This document shows, one piece after another, positions 11,585-25,500 of a DNA stretch of 64,000 nt. This DNA comes from Hippophae tibetana. Its lineage: Eukaryota > Streptophyta > Magnoliopsida > Rosales > Elaeagnaceae. Position 1 is the first letter of the stretch; the number at the start of each line of letters is the position of its first letter. The position numbers were made by a program, and so were the translations under genes. A model generated the notes under the pieces. It was given only the letters and a program-made list of their open reading frames with translations. It was not told where the DNA came from and did not search any database. The stretch is taken from positions 59,614,938 to 59,678,937 of the forward strand of contig CM072812.1 in NCBI GenBank assembly GCA_037013495.1, written 5' to 3'.

Positions 11585-13520
11585 ATTAATTGGGGTTGCA
11601 ACTTTAAAGTATTAAAAATTTTAAATCCTATATCGACGAGACTATTATAATAAATCAAATGGAGGCCGTTTCTATTTCTAAAAATGCAAGAAAGCATTAG
11701 TTCTGTTCTCAACGTTTTGGACCCCAAATTCTATTGTTTACACAACTTACCGATGTCTTAAATTTTGGTCTCACCATATTACGTTTTTGTTCGGTTCATG
11801 TTCTATAGGGTTCTAATTAACTCATCTTAGCCACTTTCTTCGCAATTCAATCGTTATTATTTCTTTGAGTTCTTAGGTTGTTCACCTAAAGGTTACACAT
11901 AATTTAGAATGAGAGACTTGGTTGCAGAAAATAGGTTACATGTCTTCATCTATTCATTTTGTAATTTTAGATTTAAAACAGTTATTATTTAATTGTTTTC
12001 TGCATTCTTGAGTGACAAATCACAATAAAAAGAATGAAATTTAAACCTTCATGTCTTGCGTTTTCTATCAATTTTGGTGTCGTTGTTATAATCTTTGGAT
12101 TTCCTTTTATATTTTTCTTTAAATTCTTCGTATCTTTTTTTTGTTCCTTTTTTTGGCATGTTAATCTATCTTTGTTTTTCAAAAAAAGAAGATTGTTGTA
12201 GCATGTCCAAGTTTATAAAAAAAAGAAGTCATTAATTGGGGTTGCAACTTAAAAGTATTAAAAATTTTAAATCCTGTATCAACGAGACTATTATAATAAA
12301 TCAAATGGAGGCCGTTTCTATTTCTAAAAATGCAAGAAAGCATTAGTTATGTACTCAACGTTTTGGACCCTAAATTCCATTGTTTACACAACTTACCGAT
12401 GTCTTAAATTTTGGTCTCACCATATTACGTTTTTGTTCGGTTCATGTTCTATAGGGTTCTAATTAACTCATCTTTGCGACTTACTTCGCAATTCAATCGT
12501 TAATATTTCTTTGATTTCCTAGGTTGTTCACCTAAAGGTTACACATAATTTAGAATGAGAGCCTTGGTTTGAGAAAATAGGTTACATATCTTCATCTCTT
12601 CATTTTGTAATTTTAGATTTAAAACAGTTATTATTTAATTGTTTTCTGCATTCTTGAGTGACAAATCACAATAAAAAGAATGAAATTTAAACCTTCATGT
12701 CTTGCATTTTCTATCAATTTTGGTGTCGGTGTTATAATCTTTGGATTTCCTTTTATATTTTTCTTTAAATTCTTCGTATCTTTTTTTTGTTCCTTTTTTT
12801 GCATGTTAATCTATCTTTGTTTTTCAAAAAAAGAAGATTGTTGTAGCATGTCCAAGTTTATAAAAAAAAAGAAGTCATTAATTGGGGTTGCAACTTTGAA
12901 GTATTAAAAATTTTAAATCCTGTATCGAAGGAACTATTATAATAAATGAAATAGAGGCCGTTTCTATTTCTAAAAATGCAAGAATGCATTAGTTCTGTTC
13001 TCAACGTTTTGGACCCCAAATTCCATTGTTTACACAACTTACCGATGTCTTAAATTTTCGTCTCACCATATTACGTTTTTGTTCGGTTCATGTTCTATAG
13101 GGTTCTAATTAACTCATCTTTGCCACTTTCTTCGCAATTCAATCGTTAATATTTCTTTGATTTCCTAGGTTGTTCAGCTAAAGGTTACACATAATTTAGA
13201 ATGAGAGCCTTGGTTGCAGAAAATAGGTTATATGTCTTGATCTATTTTTTTGTAATTTAGATTTAAAAGAGTTATTATTTAATTGTTTTCTGCATTATTG
13301 AGTGACAAATCACAATAAAAAGAATGAAATTTAATCCTTCATGTCTTGCGTTTTCTATCAATTTTGTTGTCGTTGTTTTAATCTTTGGATTTCCTTTTAT
13401 AGTTTTCTTTAAATTCTTCGTATCTTTTTTTTGTTCCTTTTTTTTGCATGTTAGTCTATCTTTGTTTTTCAAAAAAAGAAGAGTGTTGTAGCATGTCAAA
13501 GTTTATAAAAAAAAGAAGTC
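11585..13520. repeat. Trimer HOR family 1, displaced unit 5 (copies 19-21, 1936 bp)
   Basis: A full trimer unit matching 9009-10944 at 2576-bp offset. Shared markers are ATCCTATATCGACG, TTTTTTTGGCATG, GTTATGTACTCAACG, CATCTCTTC and the shorter poly-T run near 13245. Private changes include TTCTTAGG instead of TTCCTAGG near 11871 and GGACCCTAAATTCC at 12365. The left breakpoint of homology lies between about 11578 and 11625. Confidence 0.9.
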
Positions 13521-15457
13521 ATTAATTGGGGTTGCAACTTTAAAGTATTAAAAATTTTAAATCCTGTATCAACGAGACTATTATAATAAATCAAATGGAG
13601 GCCGTTTCTATTTCTAAAAATGCAAGAAAGCATTAGTTCTGTACTCAACGTTTTGGACCCCAAATTCCATTGTTTACACAACTTACCGATGTCTTAAATT
13701 TTGGTCTCACCATATTACGTTTTTGTTCGGTTCATGTTCTATAGGGTTCTAATTAACTCATCTTTGCCACTTTCTTCGCAATTCAATCGTTAATATTTCT
13801 TTGATTTCCTAGGTTGTTCACATAAAGGTTACACATAATTTAGAATGAGAGCCTTGGTTGCAGAAAATAGGTTATATGTCTTGATCTATTTTTTTTGTAA
13901 TTTAGATTTAAAAGAGTTATTATTTAATTGTTTTCTGCATTATTGAGTGACAAATCACAATAAAAAGAATGAAATTTAATCCTTCATGTCTTGCGTTTTC
14001 TATCAATTTTGTTGTCGTTGTTTTAATCTTTGGATTTCCTTTTATAGTTTTCTTTAAATTCTTCGTATCTTTTTTTTGTTCCTTTTTTTTGCATGTTAGT
14101 CTATCTTTGTTTTTCAAAAAAAGAAGAGTGTTGTAGCATGTCAAAGTTTATAAAAAAAAGAAGTCATTAATTGGGGTTGCAACTTTAAAGTATTAAAAAT
14201 TTTAAATCATGTATCAACGAGACTATTATAATAAATCAAATGGAGGTCGTTTCTATTTCTAAAAATGCAAGAAAGCATTAGTTCTGTACTCAACGTTTTG
14301 GACCCCAAATTCCATTGTTTACACAACTTACCGATGTCTTAAATTTTGGTCTCACCATATTACGTTTTTGTTCGGTTCATGTTCTATAAGGTTCTAATTA
14401 ACTCATCTTAGCCACTTTCTTCGCAATTCAATCGTTAATATTTCTTTGATTTCCTAGGTTGTTCACATAAAGGTTACACATAATTTAGAATGAGAGCCTT
14501 GGTTGCAGAAAATAGGTTACATGTCTTAATCTATTCATTTTGTAATTTTAGATTTAAAACAGTTATTATTTAATTGTTTTCTGCATTATTGAGTGACAAA
14601 TCACAATAAAAAGAATGAAATTTAATCCTTCATGTCTTGCGTTTTCTATCAATTTTGTTGTCGTTGTTTTAATCTTTGGATTTCCTTTTATAGTTTTCTT
14701 TAAATTCTTCGTATCTTTTTTTTGTTCCTTTTTTTTGCATGTTAGTCTATCTTTGTTTTTCAAAAAAAGAAGAGTGTTGTAGCATGTCAAAGTTTATAAA
14801 AAAAAAGAAGTCATTAATTGGGGTTGCAACTTTAAAGTATTAAAAATTTTAAATCCTGTATCGACGAGACTATTATAATAAATCAAATGGAGGCCGTTTC
14901 TATTTCTAAAAATGCAAGAAAGCATTAGTTCTGTTCTCAACGTTTTGGACCCCAAATTCCATTGTTTACACAACTTACCGATGTCTTAAATTTTGGTCTC
15001 ACCATATTACGTTTTTGATCGGTTCATGTTCTATAGGGTTCTAATTAACTCATTTTGCCACTTTCTTCGCAATTCAATCGTTAATATTTCTTTGATTTCC
15101 TAGGTTGTTCACCTAAAGGTTACACATAATTTAGAATGAGAGCCTTGGTTGCAGAAAATAGGTTACATGTCTTAATCTATTCATTTTGTAATTTTATATT
15201 TAAAACACTTATTATTTAATTGTTTTCTGCATTCTTGAGTGACAAATCACAATAAAAAGAATGAAATTTAAACCTTCATGTCTTGCGTTTTCTATTAATT
15301 TTGGTGTCGTTGTTATAATCTTTTGATTTCCTTTTATATTTTTCTTTATATTCTTCGTATCTTTTTTTTGTTCCTTTTTTTTGCATGTGAATCTATCTTT
15401 GTTTTTCAAAAAAAGAGGAGTGTTGTAGCATGTCAAAGTTTATAAAAAAAAGAAGTC

Positions 15458-16097
15458 ATTAATTGGGGTTGCAACTTTAAAGTATTAAAAATTTTAAATC
15501 CTGTATCGACGAGACTATTATAATAAATCAAATGGAGGCCGTTTCTATTTCTAAAAATGCAAGAAAGCATTAGTTCTGTTCTCAACGTTTTGGACCCCAA
15601 ATTCTATTGTTTACCCAACTTACCGATGTCTTAAATTTTGGTCTCACCATATTACTTTTTTGTTCGGTTCATGTTCTATAGGGTTCTAATTAACTCATCT
15701 TTGCCACTTTCTTCGCAATTCAATCGTTAATATTTCTTTGATTTCCTAGGTTGTTCACCTAAAGGTTACACATAATTTAGAATGAGAGCCTTGGTTTGAG
15801 AAAATAGGTTACATGTCTTCATCTATTCATTTTGTAATTTTAGATTTAAAACAGTTATTATTTAATTGTTTTCTGCATTCTTGAGTGACAAATCAAAATA
15901 AAAAGAATGAAATTTAAACCTTCATGTCTTGCGTTTTCTATCAATTTTGGTGTCGTGGTTATAATCTTTGGATTTCCTTTTATATTTTTCTTTAAATTCT
16001 TCGTATTTTGTTCCTTTTTTTTGCATGTTAATCTATCTTTGTTTTTCAAAAAAAGAAGGGTGTTGTAGCATGTCAAAGTTTATAAAAATAAGAAGTC
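15458..16097. repeat. 6-bp-deletion monomer, second occurrence (copy 25, 640 bp)
   Basis: Carries GTATTTTGTTCC near 16003 together with TTTACCCAACTTAC near 15610, ATTACTTTTTTG near 15650, AGAAGGGTG and AAAAATAAGAAG near 16085. This is the same combination of private variants as copy 18, at an offset of about 4512 bp (seven monomers). Identity therefore extends across most of the unit and does not reflect one coincidental deletion. Confidence 0.9.
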
Positions 16098-16738
16098 ATT
16101 AATTGGGGTTGCAACTTTAAAGTATTAAAAATTTTAAATCCTGTATCGACGAGACTATTATAATAAATCAAATGGAGGCCGTTTCTATTTCTAAAAATGC
16201 AAGAATGCATTAGTTCTGTTCTCAACGTTTTGGACCCCAAATTCCATTGTTTACACAACTTACCGATGTCTTAAATTTTGGTCTCACCATATTACGTTTT
16301 TGTTCGGTTCATTATCTATAGGGTTCTAATTAACTCATCTTAGCCACTTTCTTCGCAATTCAATTGTTATTATTTCTTTGATTTCCTAGGTTGTTCACCT
16401 AAAGGTTACACATAATTTAGAATGAGAGACTTGGTTGCAGAAAATAGGTTACATGTCTTCATCTATTCATTTTGTAATTTTAGATTTAAAACAGTTATTA
16501 TTTAATTGTTTTCTGCATTCTTGAGTGACAAATCAAAATAAAAAGAATGAAATTTAAACCTTCATGTCTTGCGTTTTCTATCAATTTTGGTGTCGTGGTT
16601 ATCATCTTTGGATTTCCTTTTATATTTTTTCTTTAAATTCTTCGTATTTTGTTCCTTTTTTTTGCATGTTAATCTATCTTTGTTTTTCAAAAAAAGAAGG
16701 GTGTTGTAGCATGTCAAAGTTTATAAAAAAAAGATGTC
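16098..16738. repeat. 6-bp-deletion monomer, third occurrence (copy 26, 641 bp)
   Basis: Directly adjacent to copy 25 and carries the same GTATTTTGTTCC deletion (near 16643) and AGAAGGGTG. Its first half differs: it has the normal TTTACACAACTTACC and ATTACGTTTTTG, and GAGAGACTTGG near 16424, a marker otherwise seen in the first monomer of the trimer family on the left. It looks like a recombinant between the deletion subtype and another monomer. Confidence 0.85.
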
Positions 16739-19322
16739 ATTAATTGGGGTTGCAACTTTAAAGTATTAAAAATTTTAAATCCTGTATCGACGAGACTATT
16801 ATAATAAATCAAATGGATGCCGTTTCTATTTCTAAAAATGCAAGAATGCATTAGTTCTGTTCTCAACGTTTTGGACCCCAAATTCCATTGTTTACACAAC
16901 TTACCGATGTCTTAAATTTTGGTCTCACCATCTTACGTTTTTGTTCGGTTCATGTTCTATAGGGTTCTAATTAACTCATCTTAGCCACTTTCTTCGCAAT
17001 TCAATCGTTATTATTTCTTTGATTTCCTAGGTTGTTCACCTAAAGGTTACACATAATTTAGAATGAGAGCCTTGGTTGCAGAAAATAGGTTACATGTCTT
17101 CATCTATTCATTTTGTAATTTTAGATTTAAAACAGTTATTATTTAATTGTTTTCTGCATTCTTGAGTGACAAATCAAAATAAAAAGAATGAAATTTAAAC
17201 CTTCATGTCTTGCGTTTTCTATCAATTTTGGTGTCGTGGTTATAATCTTTGGATTTCCTTTTATATTTTTCTTTAAATTCTTCGTATCTTTTTTTTGTTC
17301 CTTTTTTTTGCATGTTAATCTATCTTTGTTTTTCAAAAAAAGAAGGGTGTTGTAGCATGTCAAAGTTTATAAAAAAAAGAAGTCATTAATTGGGGTTGCA
17401 ACTTTAAAGTATTAAAAATCTTAAATCCTGTATCGACGAGACTATTATAATAAATCAAATGGAGGCCGGTTCTATTTCTAAAAATGCAAGAATGCATTAG
17501 TTCTGTTCTCAACGTTTTGGACCCCAAATTCCATTGTTTACACAACTTACCGATGTCTTAAATTTTGGTCTCACCATATTACGTTTTTGTTCGGTTCATG
17601 TTCTATAGGGTTCTAATTAACTCATCTTTGCCACTTTCTTCGCAATTCAATCGTTAATATTTCTTTGATTTCCTAGGTTGTTCACCTAAAGGTTACACAT
17701 AATTTAGAATGAGAGCCTTGGTTGCAGAAAATAGGTTACATGTCTTCATCTATTCATTTTGTAATTTTATATTTAAAAGAGTTATTATTTAATTGTTTTC
17801 TGCATTCTTGAGTGACAAATCACAATAAAAAGAATGAAATTTAAAGCTTCATGTCTTGCGTTTTCTATCAATTTTGGTGTCGTTGTTATAATCTTTTGAT
17901 TTCCTTTTATATTTTTCTTTATATTCTTCGTATCTTTTTTTTGTTCCTTTTTTTTGCATGTTAATCCATCTTTGTTTTTCAAAAAAAGAGGAGTGTTGTA
18001 GCATGTCAAAGTTTATAAAAAAAAGAAGTCATTAATTGGGGTTGCAACTTTAAAGTATTAAAAATTTTAAATCCTGTATCGACGAGACTATTATAATAAA
18101 TCAAATGGAGGCCGTTTCTATTTCTCAAAATGCAAGAAAGCATTAGTTCTGTTCTCAACGTTTTGGACCCCAAATTCCATTGTTTACACAACTTACCGAT
18201 GTCTTAAATTTTCGTCTCACCATATTACGTTTTTGTTCGGTTCATGTTCTATAGGGTTCTAATTAACTCATCTTTGCCACTTTCTTCGCAATTCAATCGT
18301 TAATATTTCTTTGATTTCCTAGGTTGTTCACCTAAAGGTTACACATAATTTAGAATGAGAGCCTTGGTTGCAGAAAATAGGTTATATGTCTTCATCTATT
18401 TTTTTTGTAATTTAGATTTAAAACAGTTATTATTTAATTGTTTTCTCCATTATTGAGTGACAAATCACAATAAAAAGAATGAAATTTAATCCTTCATGTC
18501 TTGCGTTTTCTATCAATTTTGTTGTCGTTGTTTTAATCTTTTGATTTCCTTTTATATTTTTCTTTAAATTCTTCGTATCTTTTTTTTGTTCCTTTTTTTT
18601 GCATGTTAATCCATCTTTGTTTTTCAAAAAAACAAGAGTGTTGTAGCATGTCAAAGTTTATAAAAAAAAGAAGTCATTAATTGGGGTTGCAACTTTAAAG
18701 TATTAAAAATTTTAAATCCTGTATCGACGAGACTATTTTAATAAATCAAATGGAGGCCGTTTCTATTTCTAAAAATGCAAGAATGCATTAGTTCTGTTCT
18801 CAACGTTTTGGACCCCAAATTCCATTGTTTACACAACTTACCGATGTCTTAAATTTTCGTCTCACCATATTACGTTTTTGTTCGGTTCATGTTCTATAGG
18901 GTTCTTATTAACTCATTTTAGCCACTTCCTTCGCAATTCAATCGTTATTATTTCTTTGAGTTCCTAGGTTGTTCACCTAAAGGTTACACGTAATTTAGAA
19001 TGAGAGCCTTGGTTGCAGAAAATAGGTTACATGTCTTCATCTATTCATTTTGTAATTTTAGATTTAAAACAGTTATTATTTAATTGTTTTCTGCATTCTT
19101 GAGTGACAAATCACAATAAAAAGAATGAAATTTAAACCTTCATGTCTTGCGTTTTCTATCAATTTTGGTGTCGTTGTTATAATCTTTGGATTTCCTTTTA
19201 TATTTTTCTTTAAATTCTTCGTATCTTTTTTTTGTTCCTTTTTTTTGCATGTTAATATATCTTTTTTTTTCAAAAAAAGAAGAGTGTTGTAGCATGTCAA
19301 AGTTTATAAATAAAAAGAAGTC

Positions 19323-22300
19323 ATTAATTGGGGTTGCAACTTTGAAGTATTAAAAATTTTAAATCCTGTATCATAGGGACTATTATAATAAATGAAATAG
19401 AGGTCGTTTCGATTTCTAAAAATGCAACAAAGCATTATTTCTGTTCGAAACGTTTTGGACCCCAAATTCCATTGTTTACACAACTTACCGATGTCTTAAA
19501 TTTTGGTCTCACCATATTACGTTTTTGTTCGGTTCATGTTCTATAGGGTTCTAATTAACTCATCTTTGCCACTTTCTTCGCAATTCAATCGTTAATATTT
19601 CTTTGATTTCCTAGGTTGTTCACCTAAAGGTTACACACAATTTAGAATGAGAGCCTTGGTTGCAGAAAATAGGTTATATGTCTTCATCTATTTTTTTTGT
19701 AATTTAGATTTAAAAGAGTTATTATTTAATTGTTTTCTGCATTATTGAGTGACAAATCACAATAAAAAGAATGAAATTTAATCCTTCATGTCTTGCGTTT
19801 TCTATCAATTTTGGTGTCGTTGTTATAATCTTTGGATTTCCTTTTATTTTTTTCTTTAAATTCTTCGTATCTTTTTTTTGTTCCTTTTTTTTGCATGTTA
19901 ATATATCTTTTTTTTTCAAAAAAAGAAGAGTGTTGTAGCATGTCAAAGTTTATAAAAAAAAAGAAGTCATTAATTGGGGTTGCAACTTTGAAGTATTAAA
20001 AATTTTAAATCCTGTATCGAAGGGACTATTATAATAAATGAAATAGAGGTCGTTTCGATTTCTAAAAATGCAACAAAGCATTAGTTCTGTTCGAAACGTT
20101 TTGGACCCCAAATTCCATTGTTTACACAACTTACCGATGTCTTAAATTTTTGTCTCACCATATTACGTTTTTGTTCGGTTCATGTTCTATAGGGTTCTAA
20201 TTAACTCAACTTTGCCACTTTCTTCGCAATTCAATCGTTAATATTTCTTTGATTTCCTAGGTTGTTCACCTAAAGGTTACACATAATTTAGAATGAGAGC
20301 CTTGGTTGCAGAAAATAGGTTACATGTCTTCATCTATTCATTTTGTAATTTTAGATTTAAAACAGTTATTATTTAATTGTTTTCTGCATTCTTGAGTGAC
20401 AAATCACAATAAAAAGAATGAAATTTAAACCTTCATGTCTTGCGTTTTCTATCAATTTTGGTGTCGTTGTTTTAATCTTTGGATTTCCTTTTGTAGTTTT
20501 CTTTAAATTCTTCGTATCTTTTTTTTGTTCCTTTTTTTGCATGTTAATCTATCTTTGTTTTTCAAAAAAAGAAGATTGTTGTAGAATGTCCAAGTTTATA
20601 AAAAAAAAAAGAAGTCATTAATTGGGGTTGCAACTTTGAAGTATTAAAAATTTTAAATCCTGTATCGAAGGGACTATTATAATAAATGAAATAGAGGCCG
20701 TTTCTATTTCTAAAAATGCAAGAATGCATTAGTTCTGTTCTCAACGTTTTGGACCCCAAATTCCATTGTTTACACAACTTACCGATGTTATAAATTTTCG
20801 TCTCACCATATTACGTTTTTGTTCGGTTCATGTTCTATAGGGTTCTAATTAACTCATCTTTGCCACTTTCTTCGCAATTCAATCGTTAATATTTTTTTGA
20901 TTTACTAGGTTGTTCAGCTAAAGGTTACACATAATTTAGAATGAGAGCCTTGGTTGCAGAAAATAGGTTATATGTCTTCATCTATTTTTTTTGTAATTTA
21001 GATTTAAAAGAGTTATTATTTAATTGTTTTCTGCATTATTGAGTGACAAATCACAATAAAAAGAATGAAATTTAATCCTTCATGTCTTGCGTTTTCTATC
21101 AATTTTGGTGTCGTTGTTATAATCTTTGGATTTCCTTTTATTTTTTTCTTTAAATTCTTCGTATCTTTTTTTTGTTCCTTTTTTTTGCATGTTAATATAT
21201 CTTTTTTTTTCAAAAAAAGAAGAGTGTTGTAGCATGTCAAAGTTTATAAAAAAAAAGAAGTCATTAATTGGGGTTGCAACTTTGAAGTATTAAAAATTTT
21301 AAATCCTGTATCGAAGGGACTATTATAATAAATGAAATAGAGGTCGTTTCGATTTCTAAAAATGCAACAAAGCATTAGTTCTGTTCGAAACGTTTTGGAC
21401 CCCAAATTCCATTGTTTACACAACTTACCGATGTCTTAAATTTTTGTCTCACCATATTACGTTTTTGTTCGGTTCATGTTCTATAGGGTTCTAATTAACT
21501 CAACTTTGCCACTTTCTTCGCAATTCAATCGTTAATATTTCTTTGATTTCCTAGGTTGTTCACCTAAAGGTTACACATAATTTAGAATGAGAGCCTTGGT
21601 TGCAGAAAATAGGTTACATGTCTTCATCTATTCATTTTGTAATTTTAGATTTAAAACAGTTATTATTTAATTGTTTTCTGCATTCTTGAGTGACAAATCA
21701 CAATAAAAAGAATGAAATTTAAACCTTCATGTCTTGCGTTTTCTATCAATTTTGGTGTCGTTGTTATAATCTTTGGATTTCCTTTTATATTTTTCTTTAA
21801 ATTATTCGTATCTTTTTTTTGTTCCTTTTTTTTGCATGTTAATATATCTTTTTTTTTTTCAAAAAAAGAAGAGTGTTGTAGCATGTCAAAGTTTATAAAA
21901 AAAAAGAAGTCATTAATTGGGGTTGCAACTTTGAAGTATTAAAAATTTTAAATCCTGTATCGAAGGGACTATTATAATAAATGAAATAGAGGTCGTTTCG
22001 ATTTCTAAAAATGCAACAAAGCATTAGTTCTGTTCGAAACGTTTTGGACCCCAAATTCCATTGTTTACACAACTTACCGATGTCTTAAATTTTGGTCTCA
22101 CCATATTACGTTTTTGTTCGGTTCATGTTCTATAGGGTTCTAATTAACTCAACTTTGCCACTTTCTTCGCAATTCAATCGTTAATATTTCTTTGATTTCC
22201 TAGGTTGTTCACCTAAAGGTTACACATAATTTAGAATGAGAGCCTTGGTTGCAGAAAATAGGTTACATGTCTTCATCTATTCATTTTGTAATTTTAGATT

Positions 22301-22556
22301 TAAAACAGTTATTATTTAATTGTTTTCTGCATTCTTGAGTGACAAATCACAATAAAAGGAATGAAATTTAAACCTTCATGTCTTGCGTTTTCTATCAATT
22401 TTGTTGTCGTTGTTTTAATCATTGGATTTGCTTTTATAGTTTTCTTTAAATTCTTCATATCTTTTTTTTGTTCCTTTTTTTGCGTGTTAATCTATCTTTG
22501 TTTTTCAAAAAAAGAAGATTGTTATAGCATGTCCAAGTTTATAAAAAAAAGAAGTC
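19323..22556. repeat. B-haplotype monomers (copies 31-35)
   Basis: Copies 31, 32, 34 and 35 carry a linked set of differences in the first 150 bp. These are TTTGAAGTATT, CGAAGGGAC (or ATAGGGAC), AAATGAAATAGAGGTCG, TTTCGATTTC, GCAACAAAGC and TTCGAAACG. The common type reads CGACGAGAC, AAATCAAATGGAGGCCG, TTTCTATTTC, GCAAGAAAGC and TTCTCAACG. Copy 33 (landmark 20751) is B on its left side and common type on its right. This is the first run of complete B haplotypes in the window. Confidence 0.85.
19680..21765. repeat. Local duplication at 1294-bp (two-monomer) offset
   Basis: The stretch 19680-20470 matches 20974-21765. Shared markers are a TTTTATTTTTTTCTTT tract in the second half of copies 31 and 33, AACTCAACTTTGCC near 20211 and 21500, and ATTTTTGTCTCACC near 20148 and 21440. 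The match ends near 20472/21766, where one copy reads GTTTTAATC and the other GTTATAATC. Copy 35 also has AACTCAACTTTGCC, so the variant was then copied one monomer further. Confidence 0.75.
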
Positions 22557-25500
22557 ATTAATTGGGGTTGCAACTTAAAAGTATTAAAAATTTTAAATCC
22601 TGTATCGACGAGAGTATTATAATAAATCAAATGGAGGCCGTTTCTATTTCTAAAAATGCAAGAAAGCATTAGTTCTGTTCTCAACGTTTTGGACCCCAAA
22701 TTCCATTGTTTACAAAACTTACTGATGTCTTAAATTTTGGTCTCACCATATTACGTTTTTGTTCGCTCCATGTTCTATAGGGTTCTAATTAACTCATCTT
22801 AGCCACTTCCTTCACAATTCAATCGTTAATATTTCTTTGAGTTCCTAGGTTGTTCACCTAAAGGTTACACATAATTTAGAATGAGAGCCTTGGTTCCAGA
22901 AAATAGGATATATGTCTTCATCTATTCATTTTGTAATTTTAGATTTAGAACAATTATTATTTAATTGTTTTCTACATTATTGAGTGACAAATCACCATAA
23001 AAAGAATGAAATTTAAACGTTCATGTCTTGCATTTTCTATCAATTTTGTTGTCGTTGTTTTAATCATTGGATTTGCTTTTATAGTTTTCTTTAAATTCTT
23101 CGTATCTTTTTTTTGTTCCTTTTTTTGCGTGTTAATCTATCTTTGTTTTTCTAAAAAAGAAGATTGTTATAGCATGTCCAAGTTTATAAAAAAAAGAAGT
23201 CATTAATTGGGGTTCCAACTTCAAAGTATTAAAAATTTTAAATCCTTTATCGACGAGACTATTTTAATAAATCAAATGGAGGCCGTTTCTATTTCTAAAA
23301 ATGCAAGAATGCATTAGTTCTGTTCTCAACGTTTTGGACCCCAAATTCCATTGTTTACACAACTTACTGATGTCTTAAATTTTCGTCTCACCATATTACG
23401 TTTTTGTTCGGTTCATGTTCTATAGGGTTCTTATTAACTCATTTTAGCCACTTTCTTCGCAATTCAATCGTTATTATTTCTTTGAGTTCCTAGGTTGTTC
23501 ACCTAAAGGTTACACGTAATTTAGAATGAGAGCCTTGGTTGCAGAAAATAGGTTACATGTCTTCATCTATTCATTTTGTAATTTTAGATTTAAAACAGTT
23601 ATTATTTAAGTGTTTTCTGCATTCTTGAGTGACAAATCACAATAAAAAGAATGAAATTTAAACCTTCATGTCTTGCGTTTTCTATCAATTTTGGTGTCGT
23701 TGTTATAATCTTTGGATTTCCTTTTATATTTTTCTTTAAATTCTTCGTATCTTTTTTTTGTTCCTATTTTTTGCATGTTAATATATCTTTTTTTTTCAAA
23801 AAAAGAAGAGTGTTGTAGCATGTCAAAGTTTATAAAAAAAAAGAAGTCATTAATTGGGGTTGCAACTTTGAAGTATTAAAAATTTTACATCCTGTATCGA
23901 AGGGACTATTATAATAAATGAAATAGAGGTCGTTTCGATTTCTAAAAATGCAACAAAGCATTAGTTCTATTCGAAGCGTTTTGGACCCCAAATTCCATTG
24001 TTTACACAACTTACCGATGTCTTAAATTTTGGTCTCACCATATTACGTTTTTCTTCGGTTCATGTTCTATAGGGTTCTAATTAACTCATCTTAGCTACTT
24101 TCTTCGCAATTCAATCGTTAATATTTCTTTGACTTCCTAGGTTGTTCACCTAAAGGTTACACATAATTTAGAATGAGAGCCTTGGTTGCAGAAAATAGGT
24201 TATATGTCTTCATCTATTCATTTTGTAAGTTTAGATTTAGAACAATTATTATTTAATTGTTTTCTACATTATTGAGTGACAAATCACATTAAAAAGAATG
24301 AAATTTAAACCTTCATGTCTTGCGTTTTCTATCAATTTTGTTGTCGTTGTTTTAATCTTTGGATTTGCTTTTATAGTTTTCTTTAAATTCTTCGTATCTT
24401 TTTTTTGTTCCTTTTTTTGCGTGTTAATCTATCTTTGTTTTTCAAAAAAAGAAGATTGTTATAGCATGTCCAAGTTTATAAAAAAAAGAAGTCATTAATT
24501 GGGGTTGCAACTTAAAAGTATTAAAAATTTTAAATCCTGTATCGACGAGACTATTATAATAAATCAAATGGAGGCCGTATCTATTTCTAAAAATGCAAGA
24601 AAGCATTAGTTATGTTCTCAACGTTTTGGACCCCAAATTCCATTGTTTACAAAACTTACCGATGTCTTAAATTTTGGTCTCACCATATTACGTTTTTGTT
24701 CGGTCCATGTTCTATAGGGTTCTAATTAACTCATCTTAGCCACTTTCTTCACAATTCAATCGTTAATATTTCTTTGAGTTCCTAGGTTGTTCACCTAAAG
24801 GTTACACATAATTTAGAATGAGAGCCTTGGTTCCAGAAAATAGGATATATGTCTTCATCTATTCATTTTGTAATTTTAGAATTAGAACAATTATTATTTA
24901 ATTGTTTTCTACATTATTGAGTGACAAATCACCATAAAAAGAATGAAATTTAAACCTTCATGTCTTGCGTTTTCTATCAATTTTGTTGTCGTTCTTTTAA
25001 TCTTTGGATTTGCTTTTATAGTTTTCTTTAAATTCTTCGTATCTTTTTTTGTTCCTTTTTTTGCGTGTTATTCTATCTTTGTTTTTCAAAAAAGAAGATT
25101 GTTATAGCATGTCCAAGTTTATAAAAAAAAGAAGTCATTAATTGGGGTTGCAACTTAAAAGTATTAAAAATTTTAAATCCTGTATCGACGAGACTATTAT
25201 AATAAATCAAATGGAGGCCGTTTCTATTTCTAAAAATGCAAGAAAGCATTAGTTCTGTTCTCAACGTTTTGGACCCCAAATTCCATTGTTTACACAACTT
25301 GCCGATGTCTTAAATTTTGGTCTCACCATATTACGTTTTTGTTCGGTTCATGTTCTATAGGGTTCTAATTAACTCATCTTAGCCAGTTTCTTCGCAATTC
25401 AATCGTTAATATTTCTTTGATTTCCTAGGTTGTTCACCTAAAGGTTACACATAATTTAGAATGAGAGCCTTGGTTGCAGAAAATAGGTTACATGTCTTCA

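Larger units (their letters stand above)
13521..19322. repeat. Mixed monomers with local single-monomer amplification (copies 22-30)
   Basis: Nine monomers with landmarks 13655 to 18810 and spacing 640-647 bp. The second halves of copies 21, 22 and 23 (around 13275, 13920 and 14566) are near-identical, indicating amplification in one-monomer steps. Copies 25 and 26 carry the 6-bp-deletion subtype. Copies 24 and 28 share an ATCTTTTGATTTCC/TCTTTATATTCTTCG type second half. From copy 29 the TTTTCGTCTCACC variant appears, which becomes common far to the right. No stable higher-order period is visible. Confidence 0.8.
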
